From Microbacterium sp. Leaf151 (GTDB taxonomy: Bacteria > Actinomycetota > Actinomycetes > Actinomycetales > Microbacteriaceae), in assembly GCF_001424225.1 (NCBI RefSeq), contig NZ_LMOR01000004.1, forward strand, positions 1,123,522 to 1,187,521: a stretch of DNA of 64,000 nt. Reading direction: 5' to 3'. Within the stretch, counting starts at the first letter, position 1, and each line of letters opens with the position of its first letter. This document shows positions 9,116 to 17,725 of this stretch, in pieces. The notes beneath the pieces are model-generated. The model made no database searches, was not told the DNA's origin, and saw only the letters and a program-made list of their open reading frames with translations. The position numbers and the translations under genes are program-made.

Positions 9116-9287
9116 GCCACGATTCTCGCGCAGGGCCCGCGGCGGGTACGAGGGCCGATCGGGGATGAGTGGACCGGTTGCCGAGAGCCGAACCCCGGAA
9201 CTCCCCCATCCACACGTCGTCGAGGCGCCGACCGGGTGTCGGCGGGGACGGATAGACTCGGGCGATACGGGCTTGGAGGGGGTTCTG

Positions 9288-9611
9288 GTGACCGAGACTA
9301 TGGATCGACGCTTCGAGTTGACCACATCGTTGACCTTCCCGATGATCGGTCCGGTTGCGCTCGCCGGGCTGGCGGAACGGCTCGATGCAGGTGTGTACGA
9401 AGCCTCGCGGGCGCATCCCACCATCACTGCGTACTTTGTCGCGATTGACGAGGTGGCTGGCGGGTTACAGGTCGGGCTTCGATTCGAGGGCATGGATCCT
9501 CGGTACATCGAGGGCACGGCCGACGACGTAATCGACGATGCCGTCGCACATGCCGCGGGCGAGCAGTCTCTTCGCCCCGTTCGCGAGGAATCTTCTCTAG
9601 TTCCGGCATGA
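9288..9611 (+). CDS. Small protein of unknown function, first gene of a low-GC cassette
   Basis: A 107-residue protein from GTG 9288, with a GGAGGGGG ribosome site and a TAGACT -10 box at 9253-9258. I do not recognise its family. It is soluble, with a mixed strand/helix pattern: strands near LTTSLTFP, ITAYFVAID and GLQVGLRF, and a helix near TADDVIDDAVAHAAG. Its stop overlaps the ATG of the membrane-GAF protein, so the pair is translationally coupled. Base composition and codon use differ from the neighbours, and no GGATGCC heptamer is present, suggesting acquisition. It could be a regulator, sensor partner or antitoxin-like partner of the second protein; none of these is shown. Confidence 0.7.
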   Translation: MTETMDRRFELTTSLTFPMIGPVALAGLAERLDAGVYEASRAHPTITAYFVAIDEVAGGLQVGLRFEGMDPRYIEGTADDVIDDAVAHAAGEQSLRPVREESSLVPA

Positions 9612-10516
9612 CGTCTGAAGACAAGGCCATCGCGCGCCTCATCTGGATATGGCGGCTCGCGAAGGGCTGGTTGCCACAGGCGCTCGGCGCAAGCGCAACG
9701 ATCTTCTCCATCGTCTGGGGGGCGTATGGAGCGGACGTCTGGACGTCCGGACTGTGGGCTTTCGTTGTGGCGGTTATTCTCGCCGCGGGAGCTTTCGTCG
9801 CGCAGGTTTCGCTACAACGCCCGACCTACATGGCGCTGGCCCAAAGACTCCGCGACACCGAACAACAAAGGGAAGCGGACGAAAAGCGACTGTCGGAAGA
9901 GTCCTCGGAGAAGTCTGCCGCACTCGAGCAATCGATGGGCGTCCTCCTGAGATACATTGCCAGCCACTGCAGGACGGGTGCGAATAGCGATCGAGTGTCC
10001 GTCTATTACTTTCACGAAGACCGCTTTGTCATGCTCGCTCGCCACGCTCTGCATCCGGCTTTCCGGGGAGCAGGTCGCTCGGAGTATCCCGCCGAGCAAG
10101 GCGCGATTGGCGACGCGTGGTCGCGCGGGTCGATCGCCATGGAGCTTCCCACTTCTCGCAAGCAATGGGAGCGCACTCTCGTGTCTAAGCACGGATACAC
10201 GAGCGAGCAGGCCGCGTCACTGTCGATGCATAGTGTCGGCATAGCTGCGTTGCGCATCGAGATACACCACCGTGCCGTCGGAGTCATCGTCTTCGAGTCC
10301 ACCGAAGAAGATCGGGTGAATCAGACGACGCTCGAGACGGCGAGCGAGTCCAAACTTTTCGCCGCATTGAGCGAGCTCGTCTCGGTTGCCGCCCTCCTCA
10401 CCCCGCGCGGTGTGACGCTGGCTGCGCCATCGCGAAGGCCGACCTCCGACGCTCCCTCGTGGAAGCTGACACCACGCAATTCTGTGGATGAGCAGACGAC
10501 TCCCCCAGCGCGTTGA
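9608..10516 (+). CDS. Membrane-anchored coiled-coil/GAF-like sensor protein
   Basis: A 302-residue protein. Two membrane segments (about 27-42 and 45-66) are followed by a charged coiled-coil stretch (about 75-110) and a GAF-like domain (about 115-262). The domain has a VSVYYFHEDRF strand, the EQGAIGDAWSRG motif and a closing VGVIVFES strand. The last 40 residues are polar and probably disordered. There is no kinase, cyclase or HTH domain, so it is a sensor or effector without an obvious output. GC content of 9901-10020 is 56% (67/120 by hand) against 78% for 7021-7080 in the xanthine dehydrogenase gene. It sits with the 107-residue protein between phzF and the ureide genes and looks like a transferred two-gene cassette. 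Confidence 0.75.
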   Translation: MTSEDKAIARLIWIWRLAKGWLPQALGASATIFSIVWGAYGADVWTSGLWAFVVAVILAAGAFVAQVSLQRPTYMALAQRLRDTEQQREADEKRLSEESSEKSAALEQSMGVLLRYIASHCRTGANSDRVSVYYFHEDRFVMLARHALHPAFRGAGRSEYPAEQGAIGDAWSRGSIAMELPTSRKQWERTLVSKHGYTSEQAASLSMHSVGIAALRIEIHHRAVGVIVFESTEEDRVNQTTLETASESKLFAALSELVSVAALLTPRGVTLAAPSRRPTSDAPSWKLTPRNSVDEQTTPPAR

Positions 10517-10555
10517 AGAATCGTTACCGCCTGACAAGCCGTCCCTTGGCCGGGC

Positions 10556-11839
10556 TCAGCGCGGCTCCGCCCCCAAGTGCAGCACCGCCTCGGCGAGCGC
10601 CCGCAGCCCCGCGGCGACGTCGGCACCGGTCACCGCCTCGTCGGGGTGGTGGCTGATGCCGTCGGGGTTGCGCAGGAACAGCATGCCCACCTCGGTGATG
10701 GCCCCGATCGCCATCGCGTCGTGTCCGGCGCGGCTGAACAGGGTCGGCGCCTCGCCGCCGATGCCGGCGCGCACCACGTCCTGCAGCAGCGGGGCGCAGA
10801 ACACGGCCGGCGCGCTGTGCACCTCGCGGGCCTGCCAGCGGAGCCCGCGGCGGCCCATGATGGCATCCAGTTCGCGGGAGATCTCGTCCCACGTGTGGTC
10901 GCGGGTGGCGTCGAACTCGCCGCGGAGGTCGAGCGAGAAGTGCGCCTCGCCGGGGACGACGTTCACCGCGCCGGGGAACGCCTCGAGCTGACCGACGGTG
11001 CCGATGATGTGATGCTCGCCGCGGCAGATGCGCTCCACCGCCAGGGCGGCTTCGCTCGCGCCGAGCAGGGCATCGCGCCGCATGTCGTACGGAGTGCCGC
11101 CGGCGTGCCGCGCCTCACCCTCGACGACGAGCTGGAAGCGCCTGGCCGAGGCGATCGACGACACCGCGGCGAGCGCCCGGCCGCTGCGATGCAGCTCCGG
11201 CCCCTGCTCGATGTGCGCTTCCAGGTAGGCGACGAGCTCGTCGGGGCGTCGGGCGGCCTCGCCGACGCGGCCCGGGTCGAGCCCGAACTCGCGGAAGGCC
11301 TGCCGCAGCGTGTAGCCGTCGGCATCCGTCAGGTCCCACCACGACGCGTCCCACTGCCCGGCGACCGCCGAAGATCCGAGGAGGGCTTTGCCGAAGCGCG
11401 TGCCCTCCTCGTCGCTGAAGGCGATGACCTCGAGCGCGAACGGGAAGGGACTGGATGCCGTGCCCTCGTCGTCGACCAGGCGGATGAGCCGCACGACCTC
11501 GAGGGCCATCAGCACCCCGACGATGCCGTCGAAGCGTCCGGCGTCGGGGACGGTGTCGAGATGCGAGCCCATCAGTAGCGCGGGGGCGTCGGGGGCTCCG
11601 GCCGGGGCGAGGCGTCCGACCTGGTTGCCCGCGGCATCCTGTCTCGTCGTCATGCCGAGTTCGCGCATCCACTCCGCGGCCAAGCGGTTGACGCGGGCGT
11701 GCTCGGGTGACAGGTACACGCGCGTGATGCTGCCCGGCGTCGCCGTGACCCGGGCGAGTTCTTCGCATCGCCCCATGACGCGGCGCGCCGCCGAGGCGAT
11801 GCGCTCGGGCGCGACCTGCAGGCGGGTGGCGGTGGTCAT
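10556..11839 (-). CDS. allC: Allantoate amidohydrolase (M20 family)
   Basis: A 427-residue M20 metallohydrolase of the allantoate amidohydrolase/N-carbamoyl-amino-acid hydrolase group. Metal ligands are visible: H93 and D95 in GSHLDTVPDAG, D104, E144-E145 in SDEEG, the AHIEQGPEL motif, and the late His in GHDAMAIG. The substrate-loop motif GGTPYDMRRDAL is present. Allantoate amidohydrolase converts allantoate to ureidoglycine, CO2 and ammonia with Mn2+. The ureide gene cluster supports allantoate over other carbamoyl substrates. It is the last gene of the minus-strand series, 199 bases after the aminotransferase gene, with two palindromic repeats in the gap. Confidence 0.8.
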   Translation of the reverse strand: MTTATRLQVAPERIASAARRVMGRCEELARVTATPGSITRVYLSPEHARVNRLAAEWMRELGMTTRQDAAGNQVGRLAPAGAPDAPALLMGSHLDTVPDAGRFDGIVGVLMALEVVRLIRLVDDEGTASSPFPFALEVIAFSDEEGTRFGKALLGSSAVAGQWDASWWDLTDADGYTLRQAFREFGLDPGRVGEAARRPDELVAYLEAHIEQGPELHRSGRALAAVSSIASARRFQLVVEGEARHAGGTPYDMRRDALLGASEAALAVERICRGEHHIIGTVGQLEAFPGAVNVVPGEAHFSLDLRGEFDATRDHTWDEISRELDAIMGRRGLRWQAREVHSAPAVFCAPLLQDVVRAGIGGEAPTLFSRAGHDAMAIGAITEVGMLFLRNPDGISHHPDEAVTGADVAAGLRALAEAVLHLGAEPR

Positions 11840-11867
11840 GGTCGGGCTCCGCGGGCCGCGACTCGAT

Positions 11868-12012
11868 GACTCACCGCGAATGCCCGCGCGGCGCGCGACC
11901 CGGCGTGCGTTCGCCCGGAGTCAGCGACCCCGGCGACAGCGTGTGGGCCGTGACTCGCCGAGAATGCACGCCCGGCGTGCGACGCGGCGTGCGTTCGCCC
12001 GACGTCGGCGAC
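11868..12012. repeat. Family E: two 61-bp palindromic units
   Basis: Unit 1 is 11868-11928 and unit 2 is 11952-12012, an 84-base period. Each begins GACTC, has a CGAATGC-type left arm, a G/C-rich centre and a GCGTTCG right arm, so each is an imperfect inverted repeat. They fill most of the gap between the aminotransferase and allantoate amidohydrolase genes and differ from each other at several positions. Confidence 0.75.
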
Positions 12013-12038
12013 GGAGACCGAGGCGGGGGTGCGGCGCG

Positions 12039-13274
12039 TCATGCGCGCGCCGCCGCGTACACGGCCTGCGCGGCCTCGACGCCACCACCGGGCGCGACCG
12101 TCGCGCCGTGGCGACGCAGCACCGCCTCGAGCGCGGCGAGGGTGGTGAGCACCGCGTCGGTGCGGGCGTTGTACCCCATCGTGCCGATGCGCCACACCCG
12201 GCCGTGCAGTGGACCGAACGACGTGCCGATCTCGATGCCGAAGTCGCCCAGCAGCTCCGACCGCACCGCGTCTCCGACCACTCCCTCGGGGATCTCGACG
12301 GCGACGACGTTCGTCATCTTGTGAGCGACGTCGCCGAACACCGTGAGGCCCAGGCCCTCGACGCCGGCGAGCATCGCGTCGCCGTGCAACCGGTGCCGCG
12401 CGATCACGGCATCGCGCCCCTCGAGCAGCAGAACGCGCGCGCACTCACGCGCGCCGTAGAGCATCGTCGTCGCCTCGGTGTGGTGGTTCAGACGGCGCGG
12501 TCCCCAGTAGTCCAGGATCATCGCGAGGTCGAAGTAGTTCGAGCGGATGAAGTCGGATGCCACGGCATCGCCCTCCTCGCGGATACCGGCCTCGACGCGG
12601 GCGCGCGAGCGCACCACCTCGACGGCCCGCTCCGAGAGGCTGATCGGCGCCGACCCGGACGGCCCGCCGAGGCACTTCTGCAGGCCCGCGGTGGCGGCAT
12701 CCAGTCCCCAGTCATCCATCTCGAACGCGTTGCCGCCGAGGGAGGCCGTGGCGTCGGTGTAGAAGAGCGCGCCGTGCGCGCGGCAGATCTCGCCGATCTC
12801 GTCCAACGGCTGGAGCATCGTGGTCGAGGTGTCGCCCTGCACGCAGGCGACGAGGTGCGGCTTGACCCGCTCGACCGCCTCGCGGATCGCCGACACGGGG
12901 AAGACCTGACCCCACGGCACCTCGATCGTGTGCACTTCGGCGAGCGCGCGTTCGGCGATCTCGGCGAGCAGGTGCCCGAAGCGTCCGAAGACGGGCACGA
13001 GCACCCTGTCTCCCGGGCGGATGAGCGTGATCATGGCCGCCTCGATGCCGGCGCGACTCGTGCCGTCGATGAGCACCGTCGCGTCGTTGTCGGTGCCCCA
13101 GACCTGGCGGTACAGGTCTTGCGTCTCGTTCATCGTGGCAGTCATGAACGGGTCGTACTGTCCGACGAGCGGTGCCCCCATCGCGCGCAGCACGCTGGGG
13201 TACGCCGAGATGGGCCCGGGGCCCATCAGCAGTCGGGCGGGCGGGTCGATGGGGCCGGGGAGCTGGCTGTTCAC
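12039..13274 (-). CDS. pucG: (S)-ureidoglycine--glyoxylate aminotransferase
   Basis: A 411-residue class V PLP aminotransferase. The PLP lysine is K200 in AGLQKCLGGPSG, preceded by YTDATASLGG (D174) in the cofactor site. The GTSRAGIEA motif (71-79) fits ureidoglycine aminotransferases rather than alanine:glyoxylate enzymes, though the families are close. The enzyme transfers the amino group of ureidoglycine to glyoxylate, giving glycine and oxalurate. GTG 13274 has a GGAG site and overlaps the stop of the amidase gene by four bases. That coupling supports oxalurate as the amidase substrate. It lies between amidase and allantoate amidohydrolase, upstream of the latter's product step. Confidence 0.8.
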   Translation of the reverse strand: MNSQLPGPIDPPARLLMGPGPISAYPSVLRAMGAPLVGQYDPFMTATMNETQDLYRQVWGTDNDATVLIDGTSRAGIEAAMITLIRPGDRVLVPVFGRFGHLLAEIAERALAEVHTIEVPWGQVFPVSAIREAVERVKPHLVACVQGDTSTTMLQPLDEIGEICRAHGALFYTDATASLGGNAFEMDDWGLDAATAGLQKCLGGPSGSAPISLSERAVEVVRSRARVEAGIREEGDAVASDFIRSNYFDLAMILDYWGPRRLNHHTEATTMLYGARECARVLLLEGRDAVIARHRLHGDAMLAGVEGLGLTVFGDVAHKMTNVVAVEIPEGVVGDAVRSELLGDFGIEIGTSFGPLHGRVWRIGTMGYNARTDAVLTTLAALEAVLRRHGATVAPGGGVEAAQAVYAAARA

Positions 13275-14899
13275 GGGGTCTCCATGGTGCGGGAGGGGGC
13301 GGAAGCACGAGACGATGCCGACAGGGCGGCGAGGCGGCGGGCGAGGCGCACGAGCGCGATGTCGGTGCCCGCACGCGAGACGAGGCAGACGCCGACCGGG
13401 GCGCCGTCGATCGTGAGAAGCGGCACTGAGATCGCCGGGAGACCGGCGATGGCCGCGGGGGCCGTCATCCGCAGGGTGGCCGCGCGCACGGCGTCGACGT
13501 CGGCGGTGCGCTGAGGTGCGGGCCCCGGGACGGTGGGGAAGACCATGACGGCACCGTCGACGAGCTCGGCCAGGTGCGCGGCGATCGGTTCGAGGCCGCT
13601 GCGCGCCGCACGTTCTTCGTCGGCGGTGATCTGCGCGGCGACGCGGAAACGCTCGGCGACCGCCGGGCCCACGGCACCGGGATGCGCGCGCAGCCACTCG
13701 CCGTCGTTGCGCCACGCCTCTGCGCCCTGCACGGTGCGGAACGCCGCGAAGCCGGCATCCAGGTCTCCCGTGTGCACCGCGCGGAAGGAGGGCGGATCGT
13801 CGGATGCCGCGAGCCCGGCTAGGAAACGCGAGAACCCTTCACGGGTGGAGGCGTCGGCGCAGTCGAGGATCTCTTCGGGGATCACGAACCGCCAGGGAAG
13901 GTCGCTGCCCGCGGCGCCGTACACGTTCTCGGTGGAGGCGGAGCCGTCGTAGCTCAGGCACCAGTCGGCCACCCGCTGCAGGGTGCCGCCGTCGCGGGCG
14001 AGCCAGCCGATCGTGTCGAACGACTGCGCGAGCGGCAGCATGCCCTGTCGGGGAACGAGGTCATGGGTCGTGCGCAGCCCCCAGAGCCCTTGGTACGACG
14101 CCGGCACGCGGATGGAACCGGCGGTGTCGGTGGCGAGGGCGATGTCGGCATGGCCGAGGGCGACAGCCGACGCCGGTCCGCTGGACGAACCGCCGGGCAG
14201 GGCACCGACGACCGCGCCGTTGGGAGGCGTGCCGTAGTGGGCGTTGTCTCCGGCGATCGAATAGGCGAACTCGTCGGTGCGGGCGATGCCGCGCAGCGAC
14301 GCGCCGGCGCGCAGCAGGTCGGCGACGGCCGGGGCGGTGGCCTTCTCGGGCCGCGCTTCTTCGAGGAACGTGGGGTTTCCCGCGCCGATGCGGAAGCCGG
14401 CGATGGCGAAGAGGTCTTTCACCGCGACGGTGAGTCCTTCGAGCGGACCCTCCCACGCCCCTTGCAGGAAGGGGTCGCCGACGCTGCGCCAGATGGTGCG
14501 GTCGAGCGGGGGCGTGCGCGGTGTCACGTGCGCCGCGGTGATGAGCCACCGACCGTCGATGCGTTGCCACACCTGCGTCTGCAGGCCTCGCCCACCGCCG
14601 CGGAACTGCGACACCGACATCAGCAGGGCGACGTCACCGTCGGTGCTCGCGTCGCTGGTGGCCGTGGCGAGCGGCCGGTAGTGGACCTCGGCGATCTCGC
14701 GCGGGGGCACGCCGCCGCGCAGCGATCGGAACCCGCTGATCGCGTCATGGCCGACGAGCAGTCCCGCCGTGTCGCCGCGGAGGGTGTCGGGTCCGGGCGC
14801 GAAGAACGCGTCGAGGGCGTCGAGGTCGTTCGCGACGATGGCTCGCTCGTACGCGTCGAATGCCTCGCGCAGGTCGGCGGGGATGCCGGCATCCGTCAT
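13271..14899 (-). CDS. Fused AtzH/HpxZ-like + amidase (HpxY/AtzF-like) protein
   Basis: A 542-residue protein from ATG 14899 with an AAGGAGA site. Residues 1-130 are an NTF2-like AtzH/HpxZ domain (DUF3225: LREAFDAYERAIVANDLDAL, FRGGGRG, TQVWQRIDGRWLITAAHV). Residues 135-542 are an amidase-signature domain with triad K161, cis-Ser S238 and nucleophile S262, at canonical spacing. In Klebsiella the oxalurate operon hpxWXYZ has an AtzF-like amidase (HpxY) and a separate DUF3225 protein (HpxZ); here they are one chain. Next to pucG, it probably hydrolyses oxalurate, oxamate or a related amide. The fold is clear; the substrate is inferred. Confidence 0.8.
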   Translation of the reverse strand: MTDAGIPADLREAFDAYERAIVANDLDALDAFFAPGPDTLRGDTAGLLVGHDAISGFRSLRGGVPPREIAEVHYRPLATATSDASTDGDVALLMSVSQFRGGGRGLQTQVWQRIDGRWLITAAHVTPRTPPLDRTIWRSVGDPFLQGAWEGPLEGLTVAVKDLFAIAGFRIGAGNPTFLEEARPEKATAPAVADLLRAGASLRGIARTDEFAYSIAGDNAHYGTPPNGAVVGALPGGSSSGPASAVALGHADIALATDTAGSIRVPASYQGLWGLRTTHDLVPRQGMLPLAQSFDTIGWLARDGGTLQRVADWCLSYDGSASTENVYGAAGSDLPWRFVIPEEILDCADASTREGFSRFLAGLAASDDPPSFRAVHTGDLDAGFAAFRTVQGAEAWRNDGEWLRAHPGAVGPAVAERFRVAAQITADEERAARSGLEPIAAHLAELVDGAVMVFPTVPGPAPQRTADVDAVRAATLRMTAPAAIAGLPAISVPLLTIDGAPVGVCLVSRAGTDIALVRLARRLAALSASSRASAPSRTMETP

Positions 14900-14930
14900 C
14901 GCGCGTCTCCTTCCGCTCGGCGCAGGCGGT

Positions 14931-14988
14931 CGAGTGTCCGCGACACGCCGTTGGCAACCCGCGCGATGGGGCGTGTCGTGGACGCTCG
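14931..14988. repeat. Family A palindrome, copy A1
   Basis: Left arm 14931-14949 and right arm 14970-14988 pair over 19 bases with two mismatches (GAGTGTCC...GACACGCC). It lies in the 169-base gap between the formamidase-family and amidase genes, inside the minus-strand ureide operon. I see no gene in the rest of that gap. Confidence 0.85.
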
Positions 14989-15068
14989 AGCGGGGGTCGG
15001 GGTGGCGAGGGTGGGCTCGGCGCCCAGAAAGGGCTCGGCGCGGGCCAGTGCGGCGGAGAGGGCGGGGC

Positions 15069-16343
15069 TCACTCGGCGTCTCCTTCGGACGAGGGGGCGG
15101 CGGACGGGACACGCGGAGTGTCGGCGGATGCCAGCACCACCGGCTCCACCGACGGGACTCCCGCGAAGTCGGCCTCGCGGATGCGCGCGTGTACGCCCGA
15201 GACGATATCGACGACCTGCGAGATGTCGAAGTCGGTCGCGGCGCTCAGGTAGGCGTAGCCCAGGTGTTCGTTCATGCCCCAGCGGCCGTGGAGCAGCGCG
15301 AGCGACGAGCGCACGCAGGCGCGCATCGCCGCATCGAGGTCGGGGTCCATCCCCGTCGGCACGAGATAGTCGGGCGTGCGCACGAGCGGCCCCGTGACCT
15401 CGCCGAACGCCGCGCGGGCGGCGTCCGCGGGGATCACCTCGAAGCGCAGCGTGGCTCGCAGCGACGCCTCGAGGGCGGTGAGCGCGACCTCGCCGTCGCC
15501 CTGCGCGAAGTGGGGGTCGCCGACGTACGCGAGCGCCCCCTCGACCTGCACCGGGAGGTAGAGGATCGTCCCCTCGACGAGGAGGTTGATGTCGATGTTG
15601 CCGCCGTGCGTGCCCGGCGGCACCGAGTGCGGGCGTTGCTCACCTGCGACGGCGACCCCCATCGTGCCGAGGAACGGGGCGAGGGGGAACGCCACGACCG
15701 GGTCGCCTCCTTCGACGACGGGGAGCGTGCCGTGCAGGATGCCGCCCCGCTCGGCGACGGCGGCGAACACGCTGACGTTGTGCTCACCACGCGGCAGCTC
15801 GCCCACGAGCGCGCCCTTGCCGTGCCGGTTCGAGATGACGCCGTAGGGCACCCGCGGAACGAGCGTCTCGACGGTGATCTTGAGCAGGTCACCGGGGTGC
15901 GCATCGCGCACGTGCACGGGACCGACGACGACGTGGGGTCCGTCGGCCATCACATCGCGCGAGACGGATGCCGCGATCTCGACGGCATCTTCGAGCACCT
16001 GCTCCCGCGGTACTCCGTGTGCGGAGAAGAAGGCGGCCGGGTCTCTGCCCTGGTCGTCGAGGATGCCCTCGTGACTGACGGTGTCGAACGTGACACTCGC
16101 ACCCGACGCGATCTCGAGCACGGCGGTGTCGCTCGCGCACGGCAGACGCCCCCACAGGACGGTGTCGGGGGTGGCGCGGAGGTAGTGGTCGCCGGGGACG
16201 GCACCGACGCCGGGCTGGAGGATCGGCACCGGCGTCGCGGTGCCGGACCCGATTCCCTCGACGGGCTCAAAGACCACGGTCGCTGCGTGGGTCACGGCGA
16301 CGGCCGCCCCCGAGCCGCGTAGTCCGGCCGCGGGGACGCTCAC
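15069..16343 (-). CDS. Acetamidase/formamidase family protein
   Basis: A 424-residue FmdA/AmdA-family protein. Typical features are DPHFAQGDGEVALTALE (about 285-301), GGNIDINLL (about 256-264) and the terminal LGYAYLSAATDFDISQVVD. These enzymes hydrolyse formamide, acetamide or short amides with a divalent metal. In this cluster the natural substrate may be formamide, oxamate or another ureide by-product; it could take the place of the missing oxamate amidohydrolase HpxW. GTG 16343 has a GGAGG site and overlaps the allantoinase stop by four bases, so the two are coupled. Family membership is firm; the substrate is not known. Confidence 0.75.
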   Translation of the reverse strand: MSVPAAGLRGSGAAVAVTHAATVVFEPVEGIGSGTATPVPILQPGVGAVPGDHYLRATPDTVLWGRLPCASDTAVLEIASGASVTFDTVSHEGILDDQGRDPAAFFSAHGVPREQVLEDAVEIAASVSRDVMADGPHVVVGPVHVRDAHPGDLLKITVETLVPRVPYGVISNRHGKGALVGELPRGEHNVSVFAAVAERGGILHGTLPVVEGGDPVVAFPLAPFLGTMGVAVAGEQRPHSVPPGTHGGNIDINLLVEGTILYLPVQVEGALAYVGDPHFAQGDGEVALTALEASLRATLRFEVIPADAARAAFGEVTGPLVRTPDYLVPTGMDPDLDAAMRACVRSSLALLHGRWGMNEHLGYAYLSAATDFDISQVVDIVSGVHARIREADFAGVPSVEPVVLASADTPRVPSAAPSSEGDAE

Positions 16344-17674
16344 GCCTCCACCGCCGCGGGGGTGTGCAGGATCTCGCGGCCCTCGCGCTCGGTCACGGCG
16401 GCGCCGCGACGGTACACCGACTCCCCACGTAGCCAGGTCTCGCGCACGACGCCCGTGAGGGTCTTGCCGTGCCACGGCGTCACCGGGTTGCGGTACTCCA
16501 GCGTCGCGGCATCCACCACGAACGTCTCGTCGGGCGCGAAGGCGACCAGGTGGCCCGGCGCGCCCGGCTCGATCACGCCGAGCCCTTCGAGGCCGGCGAT
16601 GCGGGCAGGACCGGTCGTCAGCAACGGCAGGAGGCTCTCGAAGGCCAGCCCGCGCTCGCGGGCGGTGGTGTGCACGGCCGACAGGCCGGTCTGCAGCCCC
16701 GCGATACCGCCCCAGGCGAGGCCGAAGTCGGGGTTGCCCTTGAGCTCGACGGTGGCGGGCGAGTGGTCGCTGACGATCGCGTCGATGGTGCCGTCGACGA
16801 TCCCCGCCCACAGCAGGTCGCGATTGTCGCCGCCCCGGATCGGCGGGCAGCACTTGAACGCCCCCGCGCCGTCGGGAACGTCTTCGGCCTCGAGAGTCAG
16901 ATAGTGCGGACAGGTCTCGACCGTGAGGCGTACGCCCTCGGCCTTCGCCGCCCGCACATCGTCGAGCGCGCCGCCGTCGGAGACGTGCACGATGTGCGCG
17001 CGGGCGCCCGTGCGACGCGCGGCGTCGATGACCCGGCGGATCGCGGCGCGTTCGCTCAGCGGCGGCCGACTGGCCTCGAAGTCGCGGTAGCGGGGTCCGA
17101 GTGCGCCATCGGGGTGCAGGTGCGCGGGGTCTTCGGCGTGCACGATGAGCAGTCCGTCGAACTCGGCGAGCTCGGCGAGGCATCGTTCGAGCTGGTCGGT
17201 GTCGAGGTGTCCGAACTCGTCGATGCCGCTGGGCGACAGGAAGCACTTGAAGCCCGCGACCCCGGCGTCGGAGAGCGCGCGCAGCGAGCCGAGATTCTCG
17301 GGAACCGCGCCACCCCAGTACGCCACGTCGACCGCGAGCTTTCCCGCCGCGGCCTGGCGCTTGGCATCCAGAGCGTCGGGGGTGGTGGTGACGGGCGAGC
17401 TGTTCAGCGGCATGTCGACCACCGTCGTGACCCCACCGGCCGCCGCGGCGGCGGTACCCGTCGCGAACCCCTCCCACTCGGTGCGGCCGGGTTCGTCGAG
17501 ATGCACGTGCGAGTCGACGAGCCCGGGAAGCAGCACCGCGTCGCCGGGCAGCACGGTGGTGGCGGCCGCGTCGAAGGGCTCGACGGCGGCGATGACCCCG
17601 TCGTCGATGACGACGGTGGCGGGGCTGAAGGCGCCGTCGAGGTAGACCCGTCGGGCCGCGATCCGTGTGCTCAT
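16340..17674 (-). CDS. allB: Allantoinase
   Basis: A 444-residue cyclic amidohydrolase. Zinc-site motifs in order: DSHVHLDEPGRTEWEGF (about 53-69), carboxylated Lys in GFKCFL (about 142-147), VHAED (about 178), HIVHVSD (about 227-233) and SDHSPATVELKG (about 302). The ELKG/DFGLAWGG pattern is typical of allantoinases. It opens allantoin to allantoate. I chose ATG 17674, seven bases after a TAGCGT -10 box (17687-17682), which argues for a leaderless transcript; an in-frame GTG lies nine bases upstream. It is followed by the formamidase-family gene with a GTGA overlap. Confidence 0.88.
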   Translation of the reverse strand: MSTRIAARRVYLDGAFSPATVVIDDGVIAAVEPFDAAATTVLPGDAVLLPGLVDSHVHLDEPGRTEWEGFATGTAAAAAGGVTTVVDMPLNSSPVTTTPDALDAKRQAAAGKLAVDVAYWGGAVPENLGSLRALSDAGVAGFKCFLSPSGIDEFGHLDTDQLERCLAELAEFDGLLIVHAEDPAHLHPDGALGPRYRDFEASRPPLSERAAIRRVIDAARRTGARAHIVHVSDGGALDDVRAAKAEGVRLTVETCPHYLTLEAEDVPDGAGAFKCCPPIRGGDNRDLLWAGIVDGTIDAIVSDHSPATVELKGNPDFGLAWGGIAGLQTGLSAVHTTARERGLAFESLLPLLTTGPARIAGLEGLGVIEPGAPGHLVAFAPDETFVVDAATLEYRNPVTPWHGKTLTGVVRETWLRGESVYRRGAAVTEREGREILHTPAAVEA

Positions 17675-17681
17675 GTCGTTC

Positions 17682-17687
17682 ACGCTA
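17682..17687 (-). promoter_or_regulatory. -10 box (TAGCGT) for allantoinase
   Basis: TAGCGT on the minus strand lies seven bases before ATG 17674. It gives the allB-fmdA genes a second start of transcription downstream of the permease-racemase pair. Confidence 0.4.
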
Positions 17688-17725
17688 GGCGCCCCGCGTT
17701 TCCTGAATGTAACCGTCATCAACAT

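Noticed and set aside
9288..10516. Toxin-antitoxin or CBASS-type assignment for the low-GC cassette
   Set aside because: No nuclease, cyclase, toxin or sensor-effector motif of those systems is visible; only the general layout is suggestive.
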